Shown here in pieces: positions 25,405-39,496 of a stretch of DNA of 64,000 nucleotides; position 1 is the first letter of the stretch, and each line of letters begins with the position of its first letter. The notes under the pieces were generated by a model that was not told the DNA's origin, made no database searches, and saw only the letters and a program-made list of their open reading frames with translations. The DNA is taken from the NCBI GenBank assembly GCA_947179155.2, contig OX359276.1, forward strand, positions 46,765,953 through 46,829,952, in the 5' to 3' direction. Made by a program: the position numbers and the translations under genes. Source of the stretch: Hedera helix. Lineage: Eukaryota; Streptophyta; Magnoliopsida; Apiales; Araliaceae.

Positions 25405-28186
25405 ATCATCATTAATTCGTTGGCAAGAGTGTGAACTTGAGATAATTGAAGGAAATTAGGGTTTAATGTGGATAATTCTATGATATTATTAGGGTTTTGG
25501 TTTTGGTACTGAGGTGGGGCCGGGCTTTGATGATGATGATAGCCAAGAGGCAAAATTTGATGAGGGACAGGAGAAGTGTCTCCAGCTGTTGCCTCTGCCT
25601 CGAACACATCTTGTGGGCTCAGTTGGTTGCTGTTCTCTGTCGTCGTCCTGGCTTTGTGAAATACTCTACATAACACCCAGTCTTCCTGCTTAATTACAAA
25701 AAAAACATATTATATCTTAGTGTACATATTTTTGCATATAGTCGTTAATGCTTTCTATATAAAAATAAGTGGGTTTCATTTGATTTTTTACTCGCGCATA
25801 CTAAGAATAGACAAAGAGTAACTTGAACTTGCACATATATCCCAGTAGCTATGCTTCAACTTTTATATTGAAAATATATATGCATGTGTCCTAAGAAAAT
25901 GGAACTGCTATTTAGGGACATAGTATATGTAACAGCCCGTGAACCACGAGCATGCATAGAAATATCTGTTGGTGTAGATTTATATTTTATATTAATTTCT
26001 TGGCTTGTTACGAAAAAGTTGGGAATTGAAATGTGCCTAATGTCTATTCTCTCTAGTCAAAAGTCACTTTAGCATTAAAAAGTTGGCAAAGGTATCAATT
26101 TTGATATGAACAAAAACGGGTGCTTGTCTTCTTTTGAAGGGGCAGCTTCTCAGAAGTTTCTTGCAACAAATTTAAATTTGTCCACATTTCTCTATTAACC
26201 ATTCTATATCCAGAGACTTAGATATAGCTAGAATGGTTAATTAATACATTGATTTAATTTAGATTTACGTGAAGATGGTGAGAAAAGAATTAAGTAACAA
26301 GTGAAAATAAAAAGGAGCAGAGAAATAGAGCCAGCAAAAAAAAAACAGACCTTAGGAGGGAGGTGTGGAGTTTCAAGGCGAAACTCATGCATGATCCAAC
26401 CAGTTTTAATCCCATTAGGAGCTCTATTTTTGTAGAAAACCAACGTCTTTCTCATCCCTACAATACCATTAGTCCTCGGATCAACCACCGTACGATCCTT
26501 CCCCGTCGCCTTCCAGTATCCAGATGTCGTCGCTCTATTCGTCCGATATCCGGTCGCATACTTGCGATCTCGAAAGCTGAAGAAGTACCACTCATTTGAA
26601 TTGAGCTTTGCCACCTCTAATTCAAAAATATGCATACATAATTATTTGGCAGATTTAGCAATTGTCAGAAACAAAGTCCAACCTTACAAATTAAAAACAT
26701 AGAAGATAGTAAATCAAATCAAAGAAGCAAGAATGAGTAAAAACATAGAAATTAAAACTTAGTGGGTTGATTAGTTAAAGTAAGCCCTTGAGATTGGAGA
26801 GTAGTCAAATTGATAGCTCATGTAAATGCTTAATTTGTAAGGTTTTGAGATGAAAGAATGAGAAATGATTTTAATTTTTTTGTTAATATAAATAAAGTTG
26901 AATTACTTAAAAGGATGGAAAGTCGGTATCGCATATAATGTCGTTTTCTACAAACTTGTATAGAAGAATTATTTGGAATAATTGTACTAGTATTAATTAT
27001 ATATCAACCTCAAGTACAAAATATAAGGTGGGCAGAATATGTAAGGGAATGCAAATTATTGTTCCTCATCATGATATATGTATACTGCCACTTTATCAAC
27101 TATTCCTTCACGTGCATCTCAAACTCTCCCTCCCTCTCTCAAATTAAAGATCTTAATAATTACATCCGAGAACTTAATAATAATGAAAGTTAAATAGAAA
27201 TCATGAATTAGCTCTAATATGGCCATGCCATCAACTAATAGTTCGACTGTATTTATACACGCGCATATTTGGGCTCATCCAGAGCCAACGCTAGCTATTA
27301 GTTAACTTCTGCCATAGTATGGCTGAAAGATATAGTTAAACACCGTCTGGCATACTGTATGGCCAACATTGGGTGTCAACCGGCGTTGATGGCATTGGCT
27401 ATGGATCAAGGAGATTTTCATTAGCCTTCAAACTTCCTGTGAGGTCCGTTGATCTTGGATTATCAGAAAGAAAGCATGCCATGCCAAATTTAGTGAGGAT
27501 ATACAATGATAATATTTAGATATCTTCAAAAGAAAACATCATTAACAGGAGTGGTTACAGTAAAATAGACAATCTTGCCTTATCAAAACAGTACTTATGG
27601 AGCGATCTGCTAGAAAAATCTACAAGCACTTCTCTCCAACCAAATTGCAGTAAAACACACCCCCACCACCAAGATATTTAACAAGCGGCCAACTGTTACT
27701 AATTACTCTTGCGAAAAAATCTCATTTTCTTCTGTATTATTTTTTAACCAAAGAACTGATCAAGTTCTTTTGAGCCTTTGAGAAGGAAACAAAATTCCTA
27801 AAAGTTCTTTCCGCTAGTTGCACTATATCAACTATATATCTACACATATAAAAGCAACTTCTCTTTTAAGATTCTAGCCACCTTAATCGATATCTTTTTT
27901 TCTGAGAACCTTCCCACTTGGAGGAATAAAGGTTAATCAAAAGAAAAAGAAAGAAGAACACTAAAAAAAGGCACTACACATATACATAAAACTAGTACCT
28001 CCATTATCACCTAAAAGATTATAATACAACCTTGTATAAGTTAGCATTACTATTTATATATAAATATATTTCACCCAAAAGAGGCCATAGCTGTTACTTG
28101 TTTTCTTTCATAATTAAATTAACATGTAGTCTGCTTATAAAGAATCTCTAGCATTATCAGAAAAAACCAGAGACTATATATGTATG

Positions 28187-28266
<80 letters not shown>

Positions 28267-28659
28267 CGGCTAAATGTCATTAATTTATCATGGAGATTAA
28301 TCTGTGTTAACTGGATATATATCAAACAGACAAGTAAAAAAAGTTCAAAGTCTGGCATCTAAGAATTTTGTAACAAAACCTGATAAACGTACCACGAAAA
28401 TTATCCCTAACTGAAACATAATGAGGATAGTGAATTATTACTCAAAAGGAAAAGGACGATATGGAAAAGAAAGAGGAGCTAGGAGCCTACCAGGAAGTTG
28501 CCATGGCTCACATGTATGCAGGTCAATTTCCTCTAAAGTACCCTTCAAAACTTCTTCATTCGCAATCTTTTTGTAAAGATAATGGCAGACTAATTCCTCA
28601 TCACTTGGATAAAACCTAAACCCCGGAGGAAGTGCAGCTCCAATGTCTCTTAAACCCAT
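25398..28659 (-). CDS. NAC-domain transcription factor, C-terminus shortened by apparent frameshift
   Basis: Three exons on the minus strand: 28659-28491, 26616-26351 and 25685-25398 (TAA), with GT-AG introns of 1874 and 665 bp, the layout usual for NAC genes. The product is 240 residues. All NAC subdomains are present: A (LPPGFRFYPSDEELVCHYLY, residues 10-29), B/C (EWYFFSFRDRKYATG… GYWKATGKDRTV), D (VGMRKTLVFYKNRAPNGIKT, GWIMHEFRL) and E (EDWVLCRVFHK, from residue 146). NAC proteins bind DNA as dimers through this domain and act in the nucleus. The start MGLRDIGA matches a NAC subgroup known from many dicots, but I cannot name the orthologue. The tail after the domain is Gln/Asn/Pro/His-rich and stops early: a conserved-looking acidic tail lies just downstream in another frame (25265-25404). 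Either the allele is truncated or the base call is wrong. Confidence 0.93.
27277..27406. repeat. Imperfect inverted repeat in NAC intron 1
   Basis: AGAGCCAACGC at the left and GCATTGGCT at the right are near inverted, and an inner pair GCCATAGTATGGC / GGCATACTGTATGGC is also inverted. The segment is more GC-rich than the surrounding intron. It could be a small MITE or a degenerate hairpin; no target duplication is clear. Confidence 0.4.
28191..28264. repeat. (CT)n(AT)n compound microsatellite in NAC intron 1
   Basis: About 35 bp of CT followed directly by about 39 bp of TA. On the coding (minus) strand this lies about 230 bp downstream of the exon 1 donor. Confidence 0.95.
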
Positions 28660-31052
28660 ATATATATTTCTTGTTTTTGGAGAGGAAAATAAGGAAGATT
28701 ATTCGTGAAATAATTGATAATATATATACGTAGAGTATGTATATATAAAACTCCGAAAGATATACAAATTTCAGTTAGGAATTGGTGGAGAAAGAATCAT
28801 ATATAGAATCTTGGTACAATATGGTCTTGTTAGAAAGCTTTCTAGCTATACTTTGTTAGAAGGTATATACAAATATAGAAGAGAAAGTTTGTATGTATAT
28901 ATAGAGAGAAAGATTGGTTGATAAGTAAATTTGCCCCTAATTTTATTATTATTATTCTAGCAGTTCACGCTTGTGTAGGTAAATGCATGGTCATTGTAGG
29001 AACTTTCAAGAAAAACCAAAGTCACAAGAAATCTTCTTGGGGTTATAATTTAGGGAGAAACTTAATGCATTAATTAATTAAATAACTAAAATCCAAATTA
29101 TTTATGTATGCAATAGAAAACCTCCAAAATACTCCTTTTCTCTACATTAAAAATATGTAGCATACAATTATTTGTCCAGTTTCATTTTGGTTTTATAAAT
29201 ACAAACATTTGGAGACAAAGGAAACAATTATTTGCACAATCCAGCTAATCCATGGTAAACAATCTTAATTTCCGGTGTCATTCCTCTTCTATTTTAATGA
29301 ACTAGAAAATGACAGAAAAAGTTAACCATTAAAACATTAATCTAAGTGTAAAGCATTAATCTGGAAATGACAAAAAAATAAATAAAATAGCAAATAATTT
29401 ACAACTCCTATTAATCTCTCTATATACAAACATTAACAAACTAATAAGTGTAAAACGTTTTCTTTCTTTTTCCCTACGTAAACTAAGTAAAAAAAACTTG
29501 AAATGAAACTTTAGTTTTTCATTCTTTTCTTTTTTATCATAATTTAAGTTTCCATTCTTTCTTTTTAGTCCAAAGCTCATAATCATAGTGTTAATACTTA
29601 ACGGAAAATCATTAAGCTTAATATTCGTCCATGCAACAACAAATTTTAAATCAAAATATGCCTAATACATAGATACATATATATGTGTGTGTGTGTCTAT
29701 ATAGTTATTGCAAAGAACTAAAAAAAATTGAATTTAGTTATTCATCTATAGAGAGAGGGATCCAAAGATAGGGAAAATGTATTAATTTAGGGTATACATA
29801 GTTTTTTATAGTGTTGAATTTTTTTGATAGATAGTGTTGAATTTTTTTGATAATGAGTAATCAGTTCAATCATACACTATTTTATGATGTACGTAATTAG
29901 AATACTCGCAACCTCCAATATTAAGTCACGGTTATCGGATGAGCCCCATGCATATTTGGCACCGAGTAGAATTGAGCCCTTAACCTCTCCCTTGAGAGAG
30001 ATCTTAGCCAACCCTTAAACGACTGTCACTCATTTGGGTTAATTAGGTTTAATGAATTTGGTAATGTTGATTTGGATCATTAGATGTATAATATGCATAG
30101 GTTCTATATTGAGCAATGTAATTCTATGTGGCCAAATTCTAAATTTTTTGGATCTGTCACTGATGTACTTGCATTGGGGTATTAATGAAAAAAAAAATTA
30201 CCAATAAAAATAATAATAATAATCTTTAAATTGGATGATTCGGTGTAGGCAGCTAATGGAATATATTGGGTGAGTTTTGAAGTTCTCGACTGGAATTTAT
30301 ATTATATTAGTGATAGCCTAACAGTATGCATGTCTCTATAGATATCCTTTTGCCCTTTACATAATTTTTATTTTTTAAAGAAAAAAGAAAACGTCTGAGC
30401 ATGTAGCATTAAAAAATAGTATGCAAGTAACATTAAACAGACAAATACTGTTTTAGCCTAATGAGGATATTGATTGGCATGCTTACTCATATAACTATAC
30501 GAAAATCTAGATTAGGATACTCCATCTGATGTCTATCATCCATAAATAAAACTAGCTATATTCCATCCATACATATTCTCTTTAAATATGGGGTAGGATA
30601 GGGCCTATCTTTCAGTGTACCATACTCTTTGATAAAATACATTAAACCAATCCATTTTATTTAGAACTACATTTGAACACCACATAGAAATTAATCAAAT
30701 GAATCAGCCCTGATATAGACTATACATATTAATCATACAGTTAAGTCACATCTGTCCAATCTTGATCATATAAGAATAAGTTGGAATTGGATCAAAGCAA
30801 CCTACCTAGGGACACAAAGATGATAAAGAAAAAAAATTAGTCTAGCTAGTCCTACCAATGATGAAGAACGACATTGATCGTGCCCATCTTAATTATATTG
30901 TAAAAAAAATGACATGAATTATTTTGTGAAAATTCTTTTGAATTAAGAACATTTATTGTTGGCAGGGCAATAATAATTAATGAAAATAAGGACAAAACCA
31001 TATTTGTCAAGTATCTTCTAATTAATGATAATAACTAGAATAGTATATGTTA

Positions 31053-31315
31053 CCGTCATTTCTTTTTATTTATCTTTTTAAGGTTATGTATTAAGAAATA
31101 TAATTAATGCTTTGTCTGATTGACTAAATTAAGTATAAAATCTCAATATTAACTTTCTAAAATTTATTAAAAAGATGAGAGAAATAAATTAACCTTTAAT
31201 TATAAAAGATAATATGAAAAATTAAGCATTTAATACTTTTTTGAAATCTATAAATAATAAATAAAAAGGAATAAAAAAATTCTCTAAAAAGACAAATAAA
31301 AAGGAAGGGAGGGAG
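31053..31315. mobile_element. Stowaway-like MITE
   Basis: The left side CCGTCATTTCTTTTTATTTA and the reverse complement of the right side (CTCCCTCCCTTCCTTTTTAT) pair over more than 30 bp, through TTCTTTTTATTT.TCTTTTTA. TA dinucleotides lie at both edges. It is about 263 bp, AT-rich and non-coding. Confidence 0.65.
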
Positions 31316-34019
31316 TAGTAGATCATGACATTAATGGGGGTTCATACATATATATACTCTTAGCTAGAAGGATTGTAATAAGGTGACCTCCTTATATTAA
31401 TTATTTTTAGTGTGATTTGTATTACCTTGAGACCTATATAATTTTGAAAAGTCTAGATGAACCCCTTTAATTCTCACGGCCACGTCACGTGTGATTAGGC
31501 TAGTTATTTGGATGTTACCGTAATTTATGCCAACTTCTAAGAAATTCTTCCTTGTCTAAAATTGAAAACAATCAGAGAAACGGCTGATCATGACTGCATT
31601 ATTAGTTTTCATTATATTCTCGCGATAGAAAATAGTTAGTAGACAATGGAAAACTAAGTGAAGTCATGTTTCAAAATAATAAAATTAAGCTATATTTGGA
31701 ATATTTGACAGAGAAATCTCCCTGAAATATTACCAAAAAATTAAAAAAAAATTATGGGTTGGTAACAAGTAGATTCTTAGGACGAATTGAGACAAGATGA
31801 ACTAGTTGGGCATCTTGATATCTTGTAATAAACTATTCAAGAAGTTACCTCAATGAAAACAACATTTCTCAATGGAAGTGTTGTTATGTATTGCGATAAA
31901 TTTTTATCAAATTACAATTGCGAAACATATCATAAAATTATCAAAAGCAGGTCTCACTTATTATGTCTTTCCAAAAGGATTCCCACTAATACTTATTTAT
32001 GTAACTAGTAATTAAAAAGTATGACATAAACATTCACCATATATATCATTTTTCTTTCATTTACCATTAGTTACATTTAAAATCTTTTAGGCAGTGCTAC
32101 AATATAGTGCTACAATATTAGAACTTATAATCTCAAAGTCTGACCACAAAATTTCCCCATCCAGAAAATAACAAATAGAAATCTCAGTCCACGGATCACT
32201 CAGTCTCCACGGGCAAAAGTCCGTCCCCTCAACACCACAGCTTGGCAACCAGCCCTCGCAATAGCATGAGCAACAAGAGAAGTTCGTCGTGAATGAAGTC
32301 ATTATCGACAGATAATTCACTCGCTATGCCTCTCTTTATTACTAAAATTCCATTAAAATTCACAAAGAGGAGAAAAAGGAAGAAGCAAAACAGTTGCTCA
32401 ACCAGTTAATTAATTACAATTTGAGGTTAAGGAAGGTTTTAGTGAACCCCACATTTGCTCTTTTAATATTATAATAATCATATATAATTTAAACGTGAAT
32501 TAGTTAAATTAATGATGCACTAGCGTAATTAGTATTATAATTAAATAAATTCATCATCAAGGCTCCTATGAGAATGTACGTGATGTGACGTGCCATGTAG
32601 GGGACACGTCATTAGGGAGACTACGTGTCAATTATTCTTCTTGAATAAGCAATAATATCCCTCCAATTTCTAACCAAGGAAGATTCAATGATTGTTATAA
32701 TTCTAGGGTTGGGGTTTTATTACGCGCACAGATTTATGTGTGATGATGTTGGAGATAGAGTGACGGCTTCGTACTCCTAATCTTTGCAGACAACAGTAAT
32801 TTAAAAACTCTCAAGGCCCATTTCAGCGTGTCTATTGACTTGAAGTGATTCACTTCCATATACATGGGTTTAATCTTCATAAAATCATAGCTAAAGTAGG
32901 GTTAAGATTGATAGTTCACTTTAAAGGATACGATCAGATAAAAGGGCATCCATGCATTCTTTCTTCCTTCCATTCCCATTCCTAATCTGGACCTATGATC
33001 GCTCTGAATTGGCCCCAAAAAAAATTTAAAAGAAAACTCTCATGACTGGGAAGACTAAACACAAAAAGTAGTACTGACCCACATATAATAGTGTGATGAC
33101 ATCAAGTGATCATGAACATACAGGTTGGAAACCCTACGTGTATTAGATTTTTCCCTTCATTATTGCTCATAAAGTAATGAGTACATCAAAGCCATCCAAA
33201 ACCCAACCTTTTGTGAAGCTGATTAATAAACTAAGTACTTGTACCCGAAAGCAATTGTTAACCTACCAACCCCGGCCTCTATGATAACCTGTTCCGATCA
33301 CTACTTTGTGTTTTAGTCTTTCAAAGTTGAAATCCATCACTAGTCTTTCTGCCCCTCTCCTATCAAAGTGCTTCAAATGTGTAGGCACCTATGTTTTCAA
33401 TCATACGAAATATTCGACCGTAATTTCTATTATTCTTTGCCTACGTGTAGTTGGGAACACAATTATGAGCAAATTTGGTTTGAGTTTTCTTGAGTTTTTG
33501 AAAGCCAAATGCGTTCGAGAATTAATTATATAAAAGCATCTTATTTAGTACACAAATATAAGCTCCATATATACTAGCATAACTATTGATGGTAAGGTGA
33601 GTTTGACTTGTAATTAAGCTGCTCAAATGCACAAACTCAACGCCGCAGCAAAACGAACAGAACAATAGATCCTTTAACTTCAAGGAAATGTTAATTGTCC
33701 ATAAAATGACTTAACATGTTGAAATAAGTAAACTTCTGAAAAACTAGGCTTAAATGCATTCGTAAAACAACGTTTGTTAACCTCGTTGTTCTTGTACAAA
33801 AACATGAGACAATGCAAAATATTTTCACTTAAACAAACGAGCCAATGTGTATTATCAATTAATTAAAATTTGAATGATGAAGTCAATAATGCTACTCTCT
33901 GTTCTACTAAATTAATATTAATTTATTACTTTCAAGGATAAATAAAAAATAAAATAACATATTCAATATATTTTCACACCAGAACAGCACCGTCGACCCC
34001 GCTTAATGATCATCCTCAC

Positions 34020-34730
34020 ACCGATGATAGTACTAACTTGATTTAGTTTTCTAGATCATTGTAGTTTAATTTATCTCTATTTAGTTTTGTTTAACTTACT
34101 TTTGTAAATCATTGTAGTTTAGCTTGATTTTTATAAATCATTGTAGTTTAGCTTGATTTAGTTGACTTTAATTTTGTAAATCATTGTAATTTTAAACAAT
34201 TGTTTGTATAACTTATCATAAATTAATTTATATTTGTTACTATTGAGGACGTGTACATAAATGTTGTTGTTGGTATAGTTACATTGCATGTGTTCTTGAT
34301 ATAGATTACTGTATGTGTTGTTGGACAACAAGTTTATAGGTACAAAAATATGGTTTAATTAAAAACCTAGAAACTGTAAAAAAAACAAAAAAGTATTAAA
34401 AAAATTATTATTTCCGACGGAATAAGCAATTTTCGATGAAAATTATGTCAGAAATATAGTTTTCCATTAGCAATGGGAACACGACACTTGGAAACATATC
34501 TCCGACACATGTGTCCATTGGAATTTTCTTATCCTGATGGAATTTTCGTCTGCAATAATTCTGTCGACTATATATTTTCGATCGATTTTTCAACGGATTT
34601 ATTTCTGACAAAGTTATATTTGACTGAATTTTCGACAGACTATTCCTTCGGAAATAACCTTATTCCGACAAAATAAGACAATTTTCGACAAAATATTTCA
34701 TCAAAATTAACCTTTTTTTCTTGTAGTTAA
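34020..34730 (+). mobile_element. CACTA-like transposon 3' end fragment
   Basis: The segment ends TTTTTCTTGTAGTT at about 34717-34730, the reverse complement of the CACTACAAGAAAAA terminus of plant CACTA (En/Spm) elements with one change at the tip. The 350 bp inside it (34405-34710) carry many short subterminal words TTTTCGAC, TTCCGAC, TTTCGAT and ATTTTCG, which is typical subterminal repeat structure. Further in, TTGTAAATCATTGTAGTTTA-like units repeat (34060-34195). No transposase and no second terminus were found in the window. Confidence 0.5.
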
Positions 34731-35559
34731 ATAAGACTCTTTTCGACCTCTTTTTTTTCACCAGGACAATGTCATTTATTTAAACACTGAATCACGTATT
34801 TGAGTTGCAATGTATGTACTCAATTTTATCATTACAAAAACGATGATATTTATCCAGCTTAAAGGTGTTCTATAAAGATGCAACCCGTGACAAACTCAAA
34901 AGCAGCCGCAATTTGTGATCAAACAGTACTTTTATCAATTATTGAAGAGAAAATTGAAGCTTCAGCTACACGTAAATTAAGAAAGCTTGACCTACACACA
35001 AAAAAAATAAAAAATAAATAAATAATGAGACAAAATATTTATGTCGAAGACAATATTTTCCCTTCATTTTTTTAATTATATTTTTGGATAAGTAAATTCC
35101 CTTCATTTTGTTTGTTTGGGCGTGTACAAAAATTTGGTTAATTAATCATCCTTTCATGATCACTCTATTTATTTATTTTTTGTTTTGATTTGTATGATTT
35201 TTATAATTTGTAATTTATATAACAAATTAAATTGAATTATAAAAGCTCACACAGGCATCTAAACCCAAAACTGTATAATATATGGATGGCTTATTAACCG
35301 CGTAAACCAAACCAGTCTCTATACTTGAATATTAATCTTCTTGTTTAATTTCCTCTTCAATCAATAAATAAATAAAAAATCATTAGGACTGATCCGCAAG
35401 CAATCATTTATGAATACCATAAAAACGACTCAATATTCTTGAGCTTACAGTTTGATCTTCTAGCTAAAACATTTGATTAAGTTTAAATAAGAGTTTCATT
35501 TCATTTAATTATTTGCATATTGCATCTCATGTCAAAAAAATAAAAATCCTTAATTAAAG

Positions 35560-35690
35560 ATAAATTTTGAAAATTGATATTTTCACAAGCTAATTTGATA
35601 TTTTTACAAATAAATCTTACTTGATCTTATAAAAATATTAAATTTACTTATAAAAATATTAATTCTCATAATTTTTTTCATCATAAACTG
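35560..35690. repeat. AT-rich foldback repeat (GATATTTTCACAAG family)
   Basis: Contains AAAATTGATATTTTCACAAG, TAATTTGATATTTTTACAAA, then the inverted form TATAAAAATATTAAATTTAC. Similar to copies at 15958, 16981, 37215, 54505 and 54655. Confidence 0.5.
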
Positions 35691-36127
35691 CAAGAGTCAA
35701 AAAAGGTTTATTCATTAAAACTTTATATTATCACATGTCTGTAAAGAACTGAATTTCTCCTTAATCTTATCAGATTGGATCATAGCTTTCTCCATCTATT
35801 TTTCTGGTGGGGTCGCGTCAAATACATATATATACATCCTCAATGATATTTGCTAAAAATTACGCGTAACTTTTTGCTTTAATTTCTTCAATATATTCAA
35901 ACAGTACTTACTTCTGTAACCATTTTACTGATAATTATCCCATCGACTAACCCTCAAACCTTTGCAACGACAACTGACAATCGTCTATATATTGTTTAAT
36001 TTTTCACCCTCACTATGAATTGGGTTTTATAATTTTATCGGAACTCCAGAGATTTCAAATTTAAAAAAACTATTAAATCATGCATGTTGTTGTATTTTGG
36101 AAAAAAGGTAATATTATTGTATTCATA

Positions 36128-36129
<2 letters not shown>

Positions 36130-36176
<47 letters not shown>
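36130..36176. repeat. (AT)n microsatellite
   Basis: About 47 bp of uninterrupted AT. Confidence 0.95.
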
Positions 36177-36179
<3 letters not shown>

Positions 36180-37214
36180 AAAAATGATCAATAGTATATA
36201 TTTGTTATTAATTAATATAGGACAAATACGATATATAGCGCCCAAATTAGCAAGCAACGGAGGAGAGTTTTAAAAAATAATTGTAATCCTTTATTAATAG
36301 CGGTCCGCTATTATTAGTAAGGGATAAGAGAATTATAATTTATTATCATTTTTTGCTATTAATAGCATATGTAATTCTGTCATCATTTATTACTATTAAT
36401 AACAGATGTACGTTATCAACTATTATTAGTACTGGCGACATCCGGATGACGAATTCAAATTTTTTAATCTCAGTCATTAATTTGGTATGAATATTATTTA
36501 ATTTATTTTGTTTCGTAATAAATATTTGTTATGAATCAATATTAGATGGATGGAGAGAGAGAAAGATGGGGAAGTACTGCTAAGAATCGAAAAAAAGAAA
36601 ATAAAGTTCTACTTTAATCTATATGTCTCGCTCATCTACCTCTAGCCCTATATGCCTAAACCATATATTAAAGTTTGTGTCCGTCTTTTTATCAAATCAA
36701 AGGTGGTGATACATGACTTGTTGAACAATCTAGGTTCAATTAAGAAGGCCAGCAGAATTTTTCATGGCAATATGAAAATGAGGCATGCATAGTATTTATA
36801 CATTCGTTTAATTTGTCACGCACGAAAACATTCAACATGATAAAAGCGAGAAATATCTGTCTGTCCCTAATTAATCGATATGGCGAATCTAATTAGCAAA
36901 TAAAGTAGCTTAAAATATTTAATTAATTAACTTTTTAGCTTTCTTATAAGACAGTATTAATTAGCTATAAACAAGTCATTCATTCAGAGATCTGGGAGAT
37001 ATTAGTTAACACTTTGCATGGACACAAACAATCTTTTAGCTAGTTTATCTGTCCTTGTTAATTAATAGCGGACGCTTCGCAAGTCTTTTCTACCATTAAT
37101 TCATTAATTATAGACTTCAGAGACTTTATATTATTGTAAAAAAAAAACATAAAATAGTTAGATATCCTTCAGCTTGCTTATAGGTAAAAATCTAGCTCAT
37201 ATAAAAGAAAGTAT

Positions 37215-37345
37215 TTTTTTTATAGAGAATTGATATTTTTACAAGACTCTACTCGCATAAAGATATACTTTATTTATTATTCATGTGACTAAAATTTTAC
37301 GAAAATATTAAATTTTTTTATGAAAATATAATTCCCTTCTTATAT
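37215..37345. repeat. AT-rich foldback repeat (GATATTTTTACAAG family)
   Basis: Starts AGAGAATTGATATTTTTACA and closes with ACGAAAATATTAAATTTTTT and TATAATTCCCTT, an approximate inverted arrangement around TTATTTATTATTCATGTGAC. Confidence 0.5.
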
Positions 37346-38747
37346 TCAAATTCGATAAGGGCTATGTACTTCTAAACCTTAGGCTAGAAAAATCTGGTTA
37401 CGGTAAAATTGGTCGTTTAATTTTTCCGTTTTATATAAATGAATAGTATTTGTATAGTAAAATTATAAAATATAATCTGTTCTTATCAGATGGACAAATC
37501 GACAGCTGGAGGATAACTTCATCGAAACCAAATCCAGCCGAGAAAGGTCCGCATATTCCCACGATGCTTTGAAAAAAGCATCAAAAGATTCCCAAGACCC
37601 ACACTGCAAGTTCCTTTGTCCCAGTCATGTGACCCAGCTTCAACGTCTAAGATGTGCCAGTTTGAGTCCGTAATAATTTTGGAAATATATGATTTATATA
37701 CATTCATCTGAAATTAAATTATAATTTAAAAAATTAATTTAATAGATTTATATTCCATTAAAGTATATATATTTTTAATTTTTTTTATATTTTAATGTGA
37801 AATTTTATTATCACGCGATACCTTAATAATTTCTCAATTAACGCGTGATCTTTCTATTCACATCGACTTCAAACTCTCTCTTAAACTTTAATCATACTCT
37901 TTTTAACATTACATCAGCCCATCACTTCTAATTGATACTCAGTAGCTTTATCTTTTATTTGATTCACTAAGAGTCTCTGTCAAGTTCATCAAGTCTCTCT
38001 ATTTAATAAATTTATCTCTTAATATCTCTGGTTTGATTTACCCTATCATGTAATACCCGAAAATAAATAATAATAATAATAATAATATACCAAATCTGAG
38101 TACTTATATTGCTATTATTAGTTCTTTAAATTTATTGTATTAAAGTCTTAGTTTGGGTTGGGCCTTGGCAATTTTTTTAAAAAAAATACTAAATTAGTAG
38201 AGTTGGGCCTTAAGACTAATTGAATCCTATTAAAATTTAGATAGTTATTAAAATATATTAATTAATAAATAAATAACTAAAACCTAATTTTCCTCATAAT
38301 ACATCTTATGCGAACCGAGTGATGGAAGAGAACGGAACAGGAGCGACGGAGCAGAACAACTTATATTTCGGTTGTTAATTGTTTTTCGGTAAGTGATTGA
38401 TAGAATTATATTCTTCAATTATATAAGGACATTAGGAATTGGAGAATATATGCATAACATAACCAAGGGGCTAGTTAATAACAGTATGCTCGCGTGGTGG
38501 AAAATTATAAAGCTATCATGTTGATTCTAGGCGTTGATCATAATTCATAGGCATATGAATGCATGCATTAATTTACTAATAAAATCATTATGCAGCATGC
38601 AAATGGATTCTTATTATAAATGTTATTTTATCTGGATTATACATATATATATATGTATTCGGTGTATTCATCCTTTAAAATAATAAAGCAAGGAATTTAT
38701 GATTCTTTTAAATTAAACTATTTTTTGCATAAGCCTCACATTAACCG

Positions 38748-38750
<3 letters not shown>

Positions 38751-38794
<44 letters not shown>
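38751..38794. repeat. (AT)n microsatellite inside the solo LTR
   Basis: About 44 bp of uninterrupted AT; its presence suggests expansion after insertion. Confidence 0.95.
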
Positions 38795-38800
<6 letters not shown>

Positions 38801-39496
38801 GCTTAAGTATTGAGTATATATAATTGCAATACTAGTAGGTAGAATTTTGTAATATTTCGTAATTCATGGAACATTACTTATTTCATGTACAAATTTCATA
38901 CTCTTTCAATGATATTTTTTAAAATTTTAATTTGCTCATTTTACTCTTCTTTTAGAATTTGCGTATTGTTTCGATACTTGTTCATAATCGAATTCATATG
39001 ATAATTTCGTTTGATTATGATATTTAAAATTTTATAACTTGTATTGTTTGGACTTGTTGATCATGTCAAGTAAATTATTTTAATCGTTGTACAAATGTAC
39101 ATGTTAATATATTTTTGGAGACTTGGTGTTGATTCGTTTCGGTTTAACATGTACGTATTAGAACCACTTGTGTTAAATTGTGTTGCATATGTTGTGACAT
39201 AGTATCTTTATTAGAATGTACCATAGGGTATACTTGAGTTATAATCACCTATGGGAGTACCACAACTATATCCTCTTAGCATCAAGGCATAACACTATCT
39301 GTGACGATGTAATCAGTTCACGACGTCTCTAATTTGTGCTCCGGTAGGAGTTGGCCATATTATGATTTTGTTTTGAGAGTCGTATGAGTCGACCCTATTT
39401 TTTTTGTTTTGTTTTGTTCTGTGGATTAGTATTGTTTGTGCGGAACATACTTTTTGATTTTGCATGCATTTAGATCTAGCCGATCTAATGTATGTT

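Larger units (their letters stand above)
28660..38040. other. Intergenic region upstream of the NAC gene
   Basis: The first several hundred bases (minus-strand upstream) are the probable NAC promoter, with TATATA-rich tracts. Beyond this there is no supported gene. Contents are one Stowaway-like MITE (31053-31315), a CACTA-like end (to 34730), AT-rich family repeats (35560-35690, 37215-37345) and a TA microsatellite. Two slightly more GC-rich islands (about 32130-32330 and 37500-37650) have short open frames but match nothing I recognise. Confidence 0.55.

Noticed and set aside
32087..32320. Cys-rich 77-codon minus-strand frame
   Set aside because: Single short frame without splice partners; Cys content comes from local composition.
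37519..37707. 62-codon minus-strand frame in a GC-richer patch
   Set aside because: No family recognised; could be a fragment of a decayed gene or repeat, but nothing supports translation.
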